NCBI GenBank assembly: GCA_027364815.1
Contig: DAHXOQ010000002.1
Location: 1-62,461 of the forward strand
DNA: 62,461 nt
DNA from: Acidobacteriaceae bacterium
Lineage (GTDB): Bacteria; Acidobacteriota; Terriglobia; Terriglobales; Acidobacteriaceae
Reading direction: 5' to 3'
In this document: one piece after another, positions 8,581 to 17,712 of the stretch
Layout of the letters: each line of letters starts with the position of its first letter
How positions within the stretch are numbered: the stretch's first letter is position 1
Position numbers and translations under genes: made by a program
Notes under the pieces: model-generated
The model's input: the letters and a program-made list of their open reading frames with translations, nothing else
Told to the model about the DNA's origin: nothing
The model's database searches: none

Positions 8581-8856
8581 ATGGTGACATGTTATCTGAC
8601 ATTCGGGAGCATATTTGTACAAGTAGTGGCTGGCGGCGGTGTAGGTCATTTGCCGATAAGCATTCTCTTTGTACTTGGTTCTCTGTTGTTTGTGCTCGGC
8701 ACGATGGTGCGACGGAGCTTGTCTGTGCGAGAGGACTCGTCGAAGCCACCTATCTATCAACCCTGGGCCCGAACTGTCTCTGCAGAGAAAAGTCGCAGGA
8801 GTATGGCGAATGTCAGGAGCCAGGAAACGTCCCGCACAAGTGCTAACGCTGCCTGA
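8581..8856 (+). CDS. Possible small membrane protein of the EPS locus
   Basis: 91 residues from ATG 8581. The first 45 residues are hydrophobic (TFGSIFVQVVAGGGVGHLPISILFVLGSLLFVLGTMVRRSL) and could form two short membrane segments, followed by a polar Ser/Arg-rich tail. A weak GAGG lies about nine bases upstream. The gene lies in the EPS direction between the kinase and the initiating sugar transferase. No family is recognised. Small membrane proteins are common in such loci, but the frame could also be fortuitous. Confidence 0.4.
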   Translation: MVTCYLTFGSIFVQVVAGGGVGHLPISILFVLGSLLFVLGTMVRRSLSVREDSSKPPIYQPWARTVSAEKSRRSMANVRSQETSRTSANAA

Positions 8857-8975
8857 TGAACTGCGACCAACATACGCAAGCGAAGACGGGTCTCAAAAGT
8901 GATCCATGGCGGTTGCGATCTGGAAAGACAGAGGATCCATTCTTAAGTTTCTCAATGGAAGGATAAAAGCTGACC

Positions 8976-10343
8976 TTGCATCGCATACTTGACAGTTCGC
9001 TGCCGATGCGCACTACGGTGCTCAAAGTGGCTGAGGTGTCGCTAGTAATAGCGGCCCTAGTGCTAGCTTTGGAGATGTTTGCCGACGAAGAGCTTGGGAT
9101 CATTTCGTCGACCAAGGTTGGTACGGGCCTGGTTGGGGCGCTACTCCTGCTATGCCTCTACTGTGTGGACTTTTATGAGCCGAAGGTAACAACCCTTCGT
9201 ATGCAGAGCGCATCGCGGATAATGCAGGCGCTTGGTTTGACGATGCTGATCATAGCGCCGTTGCTACTAATATGGACGCCCACGCTGGATCCGACGCCGG
9301 CAGTGATTGGAATGCTTTTGGCCGGCGCGTGCCTCGTAACATCACGTTTTCTATTTGCGGAAATCGCGCAACGTTTCGCATTTACTGAAGCGGCGATAGT
9401 ATGGGGATCAGGCGCACTGGCTGCGAATATCATACACGAGCTAGTGAAGCGACCGGATATCGGGATCATTGTCCAGGGCATTGTCGATCAGAGTTATACA
9501 GGAGATTTCTTCGCGGGTGTGCAGTACCTCGGCCCCCCCGAAGTCATGCAGGGAATGAAAGATTCGGGTCAAGTACGCCGGATCATTTTTGCCGTCGAGG
9601 AGAGGCGTGGATCGTTGCCGGTTGAAACGCTGATGGCAATGAGAGCCGCCGGGCTGAGTTTCGAGGATGGCACGGAGTTGTACGAGGAGCTAACTGGCAA
9701 GGTATGGTTAGGTACTTTCAGCGTTAGTGGACTTCTATTTTCCAGGAAGCTCAGGCCTACCTTCGCCAAACTCTTTATCAAACGATTCCTTTCCATATTT
9801 TTCGCAATCATCGGGCTGATAATTACGCTGCCAGTGATGCTAATTACGGCTGTGTGGATACGGGGCGACTCCGCCGGCCCGGCAATTCTCCGGCAGACAC
9901 GTGTGGGTGAGAATGGGCAGCACTTCACCCTTTTCAAATTTCGATCGATGAAAGTTGACTCCGTGGGGTCAGCACCTGCAACGCGTGATGATCCCCGGTG
10001 CACGCGCATCGGGAAATGGATACGGCGGTTTCGAATCGACGAATTACCGCAGTTGGTGAATATATTGAAAGGGGATATGTACTTTATAGGGCCGAGGCCT
10101 TTTGTCCCCGACCAAGAATCCAGTCTCGTTCAAGAAATTCCACACTATCGTCAGCGTTGGACAGTGCGCCCTGGAGCAACGGGTTGGGCGCAAGTACACA
10201 GGGGCTACTGTTCTTCCGTCGCAGACAATGTTGAGAAGCTCTCATACGATTTGTTTTACATAAAGAACCTCTCAATTGGACTGGATATGCTAACGCTATT
10301 GAAAACATTCAAAGTCTTACTGCTGGGCCGAGGTGGTCAATGA
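8976..10343 (+). CDS. Initiating polyprenyl-phosphate sugar phosphotransferase (EpsB_2 / TIGR03013-like)
   Basis: 455 residues. The N-terminal half has four to five membrane segments (about 15-120) and a CoA-binding-like Rossmann region (IVWGSGALAANIIHEL). Then come a further membrane segment (about 270-295) and the catalytic bacterial sugar transferase domain with KFRSMKVDS, RFRIDELPQLVNILKGDMYFIGPRP and RPGATGWAQV. It transfers a sugar-1-phosphate to undecaprenyl phosphate to start the repeat unit. The TTG start at 8976 is chosen because the resulting N-terminus (HRILDSSLPMRTTVL) resembles that of the family, with GAAGGA about 12 bases upstream; ATG 9006 is the alternative. TIGR03013 members are typical of exosortase-associated EPS loci. 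The end overlaps the next gene by ATGA. Confidence 0.9.
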   Translation: MHRILDSSLPMRTTVLKVAEVSLVIAALVLALEMFADEELGIISSTKVGTGLVGALLLLCLYCVDFYEPKVTTLRMQSASRIMQALGLTMLIIAPLLLIWTPTLDPTPAVIGMLLAGACLVTSRFLFAEIAQRFAFTEAAIVWGSGALAANIIHELVKRPDIGIIVQGIVDQSYTGDFFAGVQYLGPPEVMQGMKDSGQVRRIIFAVEERRGSLPVETLMAMRAAGLSFEDGTELYEELTGKVWLGTFSVSGLLFSRKLRPTFAKLFIKRFLSIFFAIIGLIITLPVMLITAVWIRGDSAGPAILRQTRVGENGQHFTLFKFRSMKVDSVGSAPATRDDPRCTRIGKWIRRFRIDELPQLVNILKGDMYFIGPRPFVPDQESSLVQEIPHYRQRWTVRPGATGWAQVHRGYCSSVADNVEKLSYDLFYIKNLSIGLDMLTLLKTFKVLLLGRGGQ

Positions 10344-11506
10344 ATGTAGCGCAAGGATTTTTTTGGCTAAGTGTGATTTGGCTGTTCTACGTGTGGATTG
10401 GCTACCCACTGGTACTTGCGATTGTTTCTCTGGTTCACCGCTTTCGCACACTGCCTGCAGACGATTACTTCCCAAAGGTAAGCGTGCTGATCGCCGCGCG
10501 AAATGAAGAAAAGGACATTCGTTGGAAGCTAGCGCAAACCCTGGCGTGGGAATATCCCAAGGATCGGCTGGAGGTGCTGGTCGGCTCCGATGCTTCGACC
10601 GATGGGACAGACGATGCAATCCGCGCAATCCGAGACCCGCGTTTGAGATTCGTGCGCAATGAAGAGAGATCGGGCAAGAACAGAACCTTAAACCGGCTGG
10701 CCCGGATGGCGAATGGCGATTTACTTTTCTTTACTGATGCGAATACGCACATAGAACCGCAATGCCTAAAAAAGATGGTGCGGTATTTTGCAGACACACG
10801 AGTAGGATGCGTTACCGGGCTGGAGCAAAATGTCGGAGGCCGCGACACGTCGACAATAACGATGGGAAGTAATGCATATCTCAGCTACGAAGCCGCGATA
10901 GACATGTTGGAGAGCAAGCTTGGATCGGTATTAGTATGCGATGGTTCAATCTACTGCCTGCGCAGCTCCTTATTTTTTAGTCTTGATCCCGACCTTGCAA
11001 ATGATCTGGAGCACCCGGTCCGTGCCGGCGCTGCGGGAGCGACAATTCTTTACGAGCCTGAAGCGCGATCCTTTGAGCGCTGCAGCAGCTCAGCTCGAGA
11101 AGAGTTTTCACGCAGGAGACGAATCGCCGGGCAGGGAGCGCTTGCAATGTGGAGATTGCGTCATGAACTGAGCGGATTTCGGCTTTGGCAGTTCCTGTCG
11201 CGCAAATGCCTGCGTTGGCTCACGCCGATCCCACTGGTGATGCTTCTAATCAGTACCTTCATGATGCGGAGTAACCCATGGTTCGTTGAACTCTTTGCGG
11301 CACAAATTGCGTTCTACCTGATTGCCCTGCTAGGTGCATGGCAGAAAGGCGAGTCCCGTATGAGTGGAGTACTGCGTTTGCCGTTTGTAGTGGTTCTGGC
11401 TAATGTTGCAGTATTTCTGGGCGTTGTCGATGCCTGTTGTGGCAAAACATTTGCAACGTGGAATATCGCCTCGCTCTCGCGCGGCACCGGAAGGGTATCT
11501 GGCTAA
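10340..11506 (+). CDS. GT2 family glycosyltransferase, membrane-anchored
   Basis: 388 residues. An N-terminal membrane segment (WLSVIWLFYVWIGYPLVLAIVSL) precedes a GT-A domain: VSVLIAARNEEKDI, the nucleotide-binding stretch VLVGSDASTDGTD, and the DxD-like FFTDANTHI. A cluster EFSRRRRIAGQGALAMWRL stands where processive GT2 enzymes carry QxxRW. Two to three membrane segments close the protein (about 285-375). It adds a sugar from a nucleotide donor to the lipid-linked repeat unit at the inner membrane. It is coupled by a 4-base overlap to the initiating transferase, so it may add the second sugar (inference). Confidence 0.88.
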   Translation: MNVAQGFFWLSVIWLFYVWIGYPLVLAIVSLVHRFRTLPADDYFPKVSVLIAARNEEKDIRWKLAQTLAWEYPKDRLEVLVGSDASTDGTDDAIRAIRDPRLRFVRNEERSGKNRTLNRLARMANGDLLFFTDANTHIEPQCLKKMVRYFADTRVGCVTGLEQNVGGRDTSTITMGSNAYLSYEAAIDMLESKLGSVLVCDGSIYCLRSSLFFSLDPDLANDLEHPVRAGAAGATILYEPEARSFERCSSSAREEFSRRRRIAGQGALAMWRLRHELSGFRLWQFLSRKCLRWLTPIPLVMLLISTFMMRSNPWFVELFAAQIAFYLIALLGAWQKGESRMSGVLRLPFVVVLANVAVFLGVVDACCGKTFATWNIASLSRGTGRVSG

Positions 11507-11592
11507 GCAGTTATCACCTGATGAATACACTTAATTCCGGTCGACTATGTGCGGTTGGAACGAACAAGGTAGCAGAAGTGGAAAGGATCTCT

Positions 11593-12528
11593 ATGTCAAA
11601 TCCTCTTGTGAGCATCGTAATACTGAATTACAAGCGCCTGAGCGCCCTCATGCTAACGATAGAGTCAGTTGTTTCCCAGAGATATGCAAATCGAGAGATC
11701 ATCCTAGTGGACAATCACTCTGAGGAAAATGTGGCCGCCGCAGTGCAGAAATTCGGGAGCGAAATACAACTCATTGAACTCGATAAAAATCTCGGCGCTT
11801 GCGGTGGAAGAAACGCCGGCCTGAATGCCGCCCGCGGGGAAATCGTGATCACGCTGGACAATGACATCAGCTTCTTGTCTACCGACGCGCTCGACACAGT
11901 GGTGCGCCTCTTCGATGAGCATCCGGAATATCACGTATTGGCGTTTCAACTCAGGGATCCCGTTACTGGGAAATTGCGCTTAAGGGAATGGTGTCATCCA
12001 AGAGACTGGCGTGAATACTCCGAAGTTCAGTTTCCGACACATTTCTTTGTTGAGGGAGCGGCAGCTTACCGCCGCGAAATATTCGAAAGCGCCGGCGTGT
12101 ACTTTGAGCCTCTCTTTGTATACAACGAAGGCTGGGATCTCGGGCTCCGCATTTTGGATCAGGGCTTTCGCATCCTCTATACCCCTGAGATCAAGGTGCG
12201 TCATTTGATGTCGGCGGAGGCGCGTTCGAGCAGCCGTTCATTTTTTCTGTTTACCCGCAATTACATTTGGATTGCGTACAAAGACTATCCGTTCTGGGCG
12301 GGCGTGCGCTTTGTGATTTTCCGATTGGCGATGATGGCGTACTTTGCATTTCGTGCGGGAGAGTGGGTGAATTACTTTAAGGGCTTGTGGGAAGGAATCC
12401 TGGGTTGCCGGAATATCAAGCGCTCCCCAATAAAGGAGTCTACCGTTAGATACGTGGATGAGCTTGAGAGAGGTCGTCCTAATCTTCTACTGCGGTATTT
12501 GAGACACAGCGCTGTTCCACAGCTTTAA
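11593..12528 (+). CDS. GT2 family glycosyltransferase (rhamnosyltransferase-like)
   Basis: 311 residues from ATG 11593, preceded by GAAAGGA at the right distance; an upstream in-frame ATG at 11521 is less well supported. GT-A motifs are present: VSIVILNYKR, ILVDNHSEENV, the donor-site loop NLGACGGRNAGLNAARGEIVITLDNDI, and the acceptor region FVEGAAAYRREIFE / FVYNEGWDLGLRILDQGFRILY. The layout matches WcaA/RfbF-like enzymes that often transfer deoxysugars. There is no strong transmembrane helix, although the C-terminal third (WAGVRFVIFRLAMMAYFAF) may be membrane-associated. Donor and linkage cannot be read from sequence. Confidence 0.88.
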   Translation: MSNPLVSIVILNYKRLSALMLTIESVVSQRYANREIILVDNHSEENVAAAVQKFGSEIQLIELDKNLGACGGRNAGLNAARGEIVITLDNDISFLSTDALDTVVRLFDEHPEYHVLAFQLRDPVTGKLRLREWCHPRDWREYSEVQFPTHFFVEGAAAYRREIFESAGVYFEPLFVYNEGWDLGLRILDQGFRILYTPEIKVRHLMSAEARSSSRSFFLFTRNYIWIAYKDYPFWAGVRFVIFRLAMMAYFAFRAGEWVNYFKGLWEGILGCRNIKRSPIKESTVRYVDELERGRPNLLLRYLRHSAVPQL

Positions 12529-12551
12529 ACCGGAGTGCAACGCAGCAGGCG

Positions 12552-13793
12552 ATGATCTTTTTCTACATATTGGTATTTGCGGCGCCGATGCCGAACCACC
12601 CGCTCTTTGAAGCCCATGTCGCTGGGTTAACGGTCATCAAGTGGATTGGCATAGCCTGTTGCATTTTTGCGTTTCAAGAAATGTCGAAGAGCCGGAGGTC
12701 ACCTGGATTTTTAAGCACTATGGAGGCGCGCGCTTTTCTAGTTCTATTTTGCATCGCGGCACTGTCATCTATGACACTCAGCGAGACCGATAAGATTTCA
12801 TTCAGTCCCATGTCCAGCTATGTCAGTTTTGTCTTGCTGTTTTTTGTAACGATCTCACTTGTGAATTCGTATGAGCGGCTTCATAAGACGCTTCTGGCGG
12901 CGATAGCTGGTGAAGCGGTGACAGGGCTGTATGTCATTCGCGAGCTTCAGGCGTCGGGCGGGACGATTCTGAGGCCGGGGTACATCGCCGGAGACTCGAA
13001 TTATTATGCGACTTGCGCTCTACTGGTGATTCCGTTCGCGATGTACTTTGCGTGGAAAAGCACGTCGAAGAGGGAGCGCTGGTTTTGTGGAATATCGTTA
13101 TTCTTCATCCTGGTCGCATTCACGCTGGCATCCTCTCGCGGGGGATTGATCGGACTCGGCGTAGAAATCGCATACCTGGTGCTTTGCTCAGGCAAGTCGC
13201 GAAAAGCAGCGATTATCGTAGTACTCATATTGCTGCCGTTGCTTTTGTTTGCTCCGGCGTCACCTTTGGAACGGATGCTGCATCCAGATTATGCCGATGA
13301 ACTTGGGTCACGGATTCGATGGGAATTCTGGAAAGCGGGCTGGCGAATGATTCAAAACCATCCGGTGACCGGAATAGGTTTGGGCAACTTTACAGCGTTT
13401 TCAAATATGGTCATCGCCGGTGCGGGCAGAAGGCATGGGATAGCGTGTAACACCTTGCTGGAACTTACTGCCGAACTTGGCATTCCCGGTGTGCTGGCCT
13501 ATTGCATGATTTTATGGGGCGCATTGATGTCGGCAGGGAAACTGCGCGCTGAAGGAAAAAAGAGCAAGAATATGTCGGTACTCTATACCGGCGAGGCGAT
13601 GCAGTCAGGCTTGCTGGGATTCATTGCAGGAGCCATGTTCGTATCTGCGGAGTATCAGAAACCATTCTGGTTAATAGTTGCACTGGCTGCGGCGGTACCA
13701 ACATTGATAAAGCAGCAATCCCGCAAAGGCGGCATCAGTATGGAAAAGCCGAGTAGCCAGGAGAGTCGGGAATACATTGCAACAACAGCATGA
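12552..13793 (+). CDS. O-antigen ligase/polymerase-like membrane protein (Wzy candidate)
   Basis: 413 residues, about ten to eleven hydrophobic segments. It has a large periplasmic loop and the Wzy_C/O-antigen ligase signature region (SRGGLIGLGVEIAYLV, then WKAGWRMIQNHPVTGIGLGNF and a following loop with ACNTLLELTAELGIPGVLAY). In this locus, which already has Wzx- and Wzz-like proteins, it is the only polymerase candidate. It would join lipid-linked repeat units on the periplasmic side. The ribosome-binding site is weak (CAGGCG directly before the ATG). Ligase and polymerase cannot be told apart by sequence alone. Confidence 0.88.
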   Translation: MIFFYILVFAAPMPNHPLFEAHVAGLTVIKWIGIACCIFAFQEMSKSRRSPGFLSTMEARAFLVLFCIAALSSMTLSETDKISFSPMSSYVSFVLLFFVTISLVNSYERLHKTLLAAIAGEAVTGLYVIRELQASGGTILRPGYIAGDSNYYATCALLVIPFAMYFAWKSTSKRERWFCGISLFFILVAFTLASSRGGLIGLGVEIAYLVLCSGKSRKAAIIVVLILLPLLLFAPASPLERMLHPDYADELGSRIRWEFWKAGWRMIQNHPVTGIGLGNFTAFSNMVIAGAGRRHGIACNTLLELTAELGIPGVLAYCMILWGALMSAGKLRAEGKKSKNMSVLYTGEAMQSGLLGFIAGAMFVSAEYQKPFWLIVALAAAVPTLIKQQSRKGGISMEKPSSQESREYIATTA

Positions 13794-13803
13794 TTGGCGC
13801 AAA

Positions 13804-15012
13804 ATGACAGGCTATCAAGACAACAAGAACGGCACCCGATCCATTCTCTATTTCACGAATTCGACCCTATGGGGCGGAGTGGAAGAGCACATCTGCGGAC
13901 TGCTGCGCAATTTCTCACGGAGCCTGTTTCGCGCACAGTTGGTGTGTTCTCCGGAAAACTTTGAGCGATTCCGCGCAGGCTGCCCAGAAGACGTCGAGGT
14001 AACACCGCTTACGCTTGGCCGTCCGAGTGATGTTGCAGGCGCTGTGCGGTTGGCGAGATTGTTGCATCGAGAGAAGTTCGAGATTGTTCATTCTCATATG
14101 TTCTGGAGCAGCCTATTCGCCAGTCCCATCGCGTGGGCGTGCGGTGTGCCAGTGATCGTTGAGACACTTCACGGAACCGAAGCGTGGCGGACGGGGTGGA
14201 AAGCAAAGTGCAATATAGATCGCGTGATAACGCGGTTCGTATCGAAGTACATTGCGGTATCCGCATCAGACGCACTTTTCCTGGCTCGCAAAAAGCACGT
14301 ACCTACAGACAGGATTGCTCTTATTCACAATGGGATCGATCTTCATCGATTTTCGGTTACTCAAAATGCGCGTAAAGCGATAAGAGAGCGACTTGGATTC
14401 ACGGAAGAAGATCAGGTCCTCATCATGGTAGCGCGCTTTCATCCAGGCAAGGGACATGCGGTGCTTCTGACGGCAATGCGGCATCTTTTGAGTGTATATC
14501 CAAAGCTCAAGTTAATATGCCTGGGAGAAGGCGACGGAGAGACAGAGATACGACGCTTATGTGACGAACTTGACCTGACAAAATATGTCACGTTGACAGG
14601 CTACCAGCCAAATGTTCCGGAATGGCTCAAGGCTGCAGATATCAATGTGCTGCCGAGTTTTTACGAGGGGTTCCCGTTGACAATACTTGAAGCGATGGCG
14701 TCTGGCCTGCCGACGGTGGCATCGAAGGTTGGTGGAATTCCTGAAGCGATTGAAGACGGCGTCAGCGGCTTGCTTGTCCCGCCAGGCAGTGCAGAGAAAC
14801 TTGCAGACGCACTTTCCTTCCTGTTAGGCGAGGTGGAAGCACGTGCATGGATGGGTGAAGCCGCATGCGTGCGCGTTTCGCGATATTTCGGAATCGAGCA
14901 GCAGGTGCGAAACACGGAGAAAATGTATCTTGAGCTGTGCGGCACACCAGTGATTGCCGAAAATGATCGGGAGCGCATTCTGAAACAGCGAGAGCGAAGT
15001 CTGGTTTCGTAG
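13804..15012 (+). CDS. GT4 family glycosyltransferase
   Basis: 402 residues from ATG 13804; a TTG at 13777, overlapping the previous gene, is the alternative start and neither has a strong ribosome-binding site. GT-B fold: the N-terminal half has LYFTNSTLWGGVEEHICGLL and IVHSHMFWSS, the C-terminal half has IHNGIDLHRFS, VARFHPGKGHAVLLTAM and VTLTGYQPNVPEWLKAADI. The donor-binding motif PSFYEGFPLTILEAMASGLPTVASKVGGIPEAI includes the E-x7-E pair of retaining GT4 enzymes. It is cytoplasmic or peripheral at the membrane and adds one sugar to the repeat unit. Confidence 0.93.
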   Translation: MTGYQDNKNGTRSILYFTNSTLWGGVEEHICGLLRNFSRSLFRAQLVCSPENFERFRAGCPEDVEVTPLTLGRPSDVAGAVRLARLLHREKFEIVHSHMFWSSLFASPIAWACGVPVIVETLHGTEAWRTGWKAKCNIDRVITRFVSKYIAVSASDALFLARKKHVPTDRIALIHNGIDLHRFSVTQNARKAIRERLGFTEEDQVLIMVARFHPGKGHAVLLTAMRHLLSVYPKLKLICLGEGDGETEIRRLCDELDLTKYVTLTGYQPNVPEWLKAADINVLPSFYEGFPLTILEAMASGLPTVASKVGGIPEAIEDGVSGLLVPPGSAEKLADALSFLLGEVEARAWMGEAACVRVSRYFGIEQQVRNTEKMYLELCGTPVIAENDRERILKQRERSLVS

Positions 15013-15077
15013 AAAAATATCACGCCCGTGATTGATTTATTCACCTAACAACAAATCACACACCACACTCATAACCA

Positions 15078-16634
15078 ATGACACGCAGCATATTTTCGAA
15101 CTGGGCCGGATTGGTGGTCATGGCGGTATGTACTGCCGTATTGACTCCGGTGATGATTCACCACCTGGGCGCCGTCGATTATGGTGTATGGATTCTTGCA
15201 AACTCCGTTCTCGACTATTACGGATTGCTTGACATCGGCATGCGCGCCGCGATGTTCAGATATGTAGGGAAGTTCAGGGGAAGCTGTGTCCGCGAGGAAG
15301 TAGACAGGACGTTTTCATCGGCTCTTTTCATCGTCATCGTGACGGCCGTTGTCATCTGTGCTCTTTCAGTTGGGCTGGCAGGGTACCTGCCTCGCGTCAT
15401 GACATTACATGGCACTTCGCCCCTGGTATTTGGTTGGTTGCTGTTGCTGTTGGGGAGCAGTGTCGGGATTACATTTCCGACGCGCATGCTGGCGACATAT
15501 ATTTCGGCGCACCAGCGCTGGGATCTATTTAATGCTGCGGGAATTGTTTCAACACTTGTGCGCAGCGTGGCGATCGTCGTTGTCTTGAAAATGGGGTATG
15601 GACTTCTCGCGGTAGCGGTCACGACATTCGTAGTTGCAATTCTGTCGTTAGGTCAGCACATGCTTTTTGTGCGCATGGCCGACGCGCGAGTGCATGTGTC
15701 GAAGAATCTCATCAGTTGGAAGCGGATCAAGGAACTCTTCGGATTCAGCGTGAAGTCGCTGCTGGTTTCGGTTGGCGATTATCTGCGCTTCTATTCCGAT
15801 TCTGTTGTGATTGCCGCAGTACTTAATGTTGCACTTGTTACACCGTTCAGTGTGGCGACAAGGTTGATAGAGTGTTTTAAATCAGTCGTTGTAGCAGCGG
15901 GAGGTCCGGTCTTTGGCTCAATGACGGAGCTGGACGGAGGAAACCGCCGGGAGGAACAGAAAGAGCTACTACTGAGATCTACGCGACTGCTGTCTCTGCT
16001 TTCGATACTTGGTGGAGTGCTGCTTCTGGTGGATGGGCGAGCGTTGCTGCGAATCTGGGTGGGACCGGAACTCAGTTTGGCTTACCCTTTGCTGGCCGTG
16101 CTCGCGGCAGGATACATAATCAACCTGGCGTTGCACCCGATGCTGCTGATCATCATTGCGCGGGGCCAGCATGGCGGACTTGGCGCATGGACGATTGCCG
16201 AGGGAATTGTCAACATTGGCCTCAGTATAGTTTGGGGAAGATCGTATGGATTACTGGGCGTGGCAATGGGAACAGTTGTCCCAATGCTGCTCATTAAATT
16301 ATTCGTACAGCCGTATTATGCACTCAAGGCCGCCGAGATGAGCGCGTGGACATTTGTGCGCAGAGGTCTGGCGAGACCGTTGATTGTTTGTCCATTGTTC
16401 ATCGTCGCTGCCTGGGTCATCGCCTATCCTGCGAAACCAGAGCTTCCATTATTCACCGCAATAGTTATGGCACAGGTGTTGATCTTCCTCGTGATCACCT
16501 GGGTTCTTGGGCTGACGAAAGTCGAAAGACAATGGTTCATGGAATCTGCACATTTGCGTTTTCGCTCGCCTATGAAGCGAGTGGGCAATTCAGGTTTCAG
16601 GACACAAAAGCCGCTCTTGAATGAGAAGCAATAG
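15078..16634 (+). CDS. Polysaccharide flippase (Wzx, MATE/PST superfamily)
   Basis: 518 residues with about 12-14 hydrophobic segments. The N-terminal MTRSIFSNWAGLVVMAVCTAVLTPVMIHHLGAVDYGVWIL is typical of PST transporters, including the conserved LG-x-x-x-YG at the end of the first helix pair. It flips the lipid-linked repeat unit across the inner membrane. It lies between the GT4 and GT2 genes of the EPS operon. The start ATG has no clear Shine-Dalgarno. A small inverted repeat (ATCACG 15019-15024 / CGTGAT 15027-15032) lies just before it, too short and without a T-run to call a terminator. Confidence 0.9.
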   Translation: MTRSIFSNWAGLVVMAVCTAVLTPVMIHHLGAVDYGVWILANSVLDYYGLLDIGMRAAMFRYVGKFRGSCVREEVDRTFSSALFIVIVTAVVICALSVGLAGYLPRVMTLHGTSPLVFGWLLLLLGSSVGITFPTRMLATYISAHQRWDLFNAAGIVSTLVRSVAIVVVLKMGYGLLAVAVTTFVVAILSLGQHMLFVRMADARVHVSKNLISWKRIKELFGFSVKSLLVSVGDYLRFYSDSVVIAAVLNVALVTPFSVATRLIECFKSVVVAAGGPVFGSMTELDGGNRREEQKELLLRSTRLLSLLSILGGVLLLVDGRALLRIWVGPELSLAYPLLAVLAAGYIINLALHPMLLIIIARGQHGGLGAWTIAEGIVNIGLSIVWGRSYGLLGVAMGTVVPMLLIKLFVQPYYALKAAEMSAWTFVRRGLARPLIVCPLFIVAAWVIAYPAKPELPLFTAIVMAQVLIFLVITWVLGLTKVERQWFMESAHLRFRSPMKRVGNSGFRTQKPLLNEKQ

Positions 16635-16711
16635 CGTCTGCCGGATACAGCTTTAAAGAGATGGATTTTGCCGTTTGATGTTGAGCGCATTATCGATTGT
16701 TGGGAGGGTTC

Positions 16712-17686
16712 ATGCAAAGTTCACGATCGGAGTTGTCGGATTTCTCTGGGGGGTATGAAGATTTTATGCGTATCTCTGTCATCATTCCAACGAAGAATCG
16801 CAGAGAAGATTTGCGGAGCACGCTGGAAGATCTGGCTGCGCAGACCCGGAAGCCTGATGAGGTTCTTATCGTGGATCAGAGCGCGGCCCCGTCGTTCGAG
16901 CCGGGCAGTGTTCAGGTAGCTGTCAATTACATCCATGCCCCCAACATCTCAGGAGCAGCAGTTGCACGCAACGTTGCCATGGATCAGGCGACAGGCGACT
17001 TATGGGTCTTTTTGGACGACGACGTGATTTTGGAGCCGCAATACATTGAAGAGATTGTTCGTGCGTATACGCCAGAAATCGCAGGGGTATCAGGAATCAT
17101 CACAAATTATAGTGTTCCGCCATTCACTCGCCGGCTTTTCGACAAGCTGTTTGTGAGAGGAGCGTTCAGCGATGACCGGCAGCCAATCTACTGGCATGCA
17201 AATGAACTGCGGTACAAAGGGCCGCAAAAGGTTCGGCAATTTGGGTGCGGCGTAATGAGTTTTCGTGCGGAGGTAATTCGTAATTTGCGTTTTGATCCGA
17301 AGCTGACGGGAGGCTCATTGGCGGAGGATATCGATTTTTGCGCACATCTGCCACGAGGCAGCAAATTGCTTATTGCGCCAAATGCCCGCTTGATTCACAA
17401 ACTGAGCACGGTGGGGCGCGCAACAGGGCATTGGCTCGAGGCGCATGCGCAATCCAGCTCCTACATGCGCCAACGAAACTGGCACCGGGGTCTGGGCGAC
17501 GACATTAGCTTCACTTGGTTGCGAATCGGGTATACGGTAATGGCGACTATTGGGTCGATCAGGCGAAGGTCACTGGAGCCATTCCGCGCATGGAGAAGGG
17601 GCGCAATGCGCGGTCGCGGCCTTGGTTCGCGCGAGAGAATTTTGACGACTTCCAACCATACAAGAGAGACCGTTACGCAGGTCTAA
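16712..17686 (+). CDS. GT2 family glycosyltransferase
   Basis: 324 residues. ATG 16712 is chosen because GGGAGGG lies five bases upstream; TTG 16697 is further away. GT-A motifs: ISVIIPTKNRREDLRSTLEDL, VLIVDQSA, GAAVARNVAMDQATGDLWVFLDDDVIL (DDD metal motif), and GCGVMSFRAEVIRNLRFDPKLTGGSLAEDIDFCAHL with the E-D of the catalytic base region. The tail is basic (RRRSLEPFRAWRRGAMRGRG), suggesting peripheral membrane attachment. It presumably extends the EPS repeat unit. Confidence 0.9.
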   Translation: MQSSRSELSDFSGGYEDFMRISVIIPTKNRREDLRSTLEDLAAQTRKPDEVLIVDQSAAPSFEPGSVQVAVNYIHAPNISGAAVARNVAMDQATGDLWVFLDDDVILEPQYIEEIVRAYTPEIAGVSGIITNYSVPPFTRRLFDKLFVRGAFSDDRQPIYWHANELRYKGPQKVRQFGCGVMSFRAEVIRNLRFDPKLTGGSLAEDIDFCAHLPRGSKLLIAPNARLIHKLSTVGRATGHWLEAHAQSSSYMRQRNWHRGLGDDISFTWLRIGYTVMATIGSIRRRSLEPFRAWRRGAMRGRGLGSRERILTTSNHTRETVTQV

Positions 17687-17712
17687 CGCCAGCTCTTCGG
17701 GAAAGACAGGAT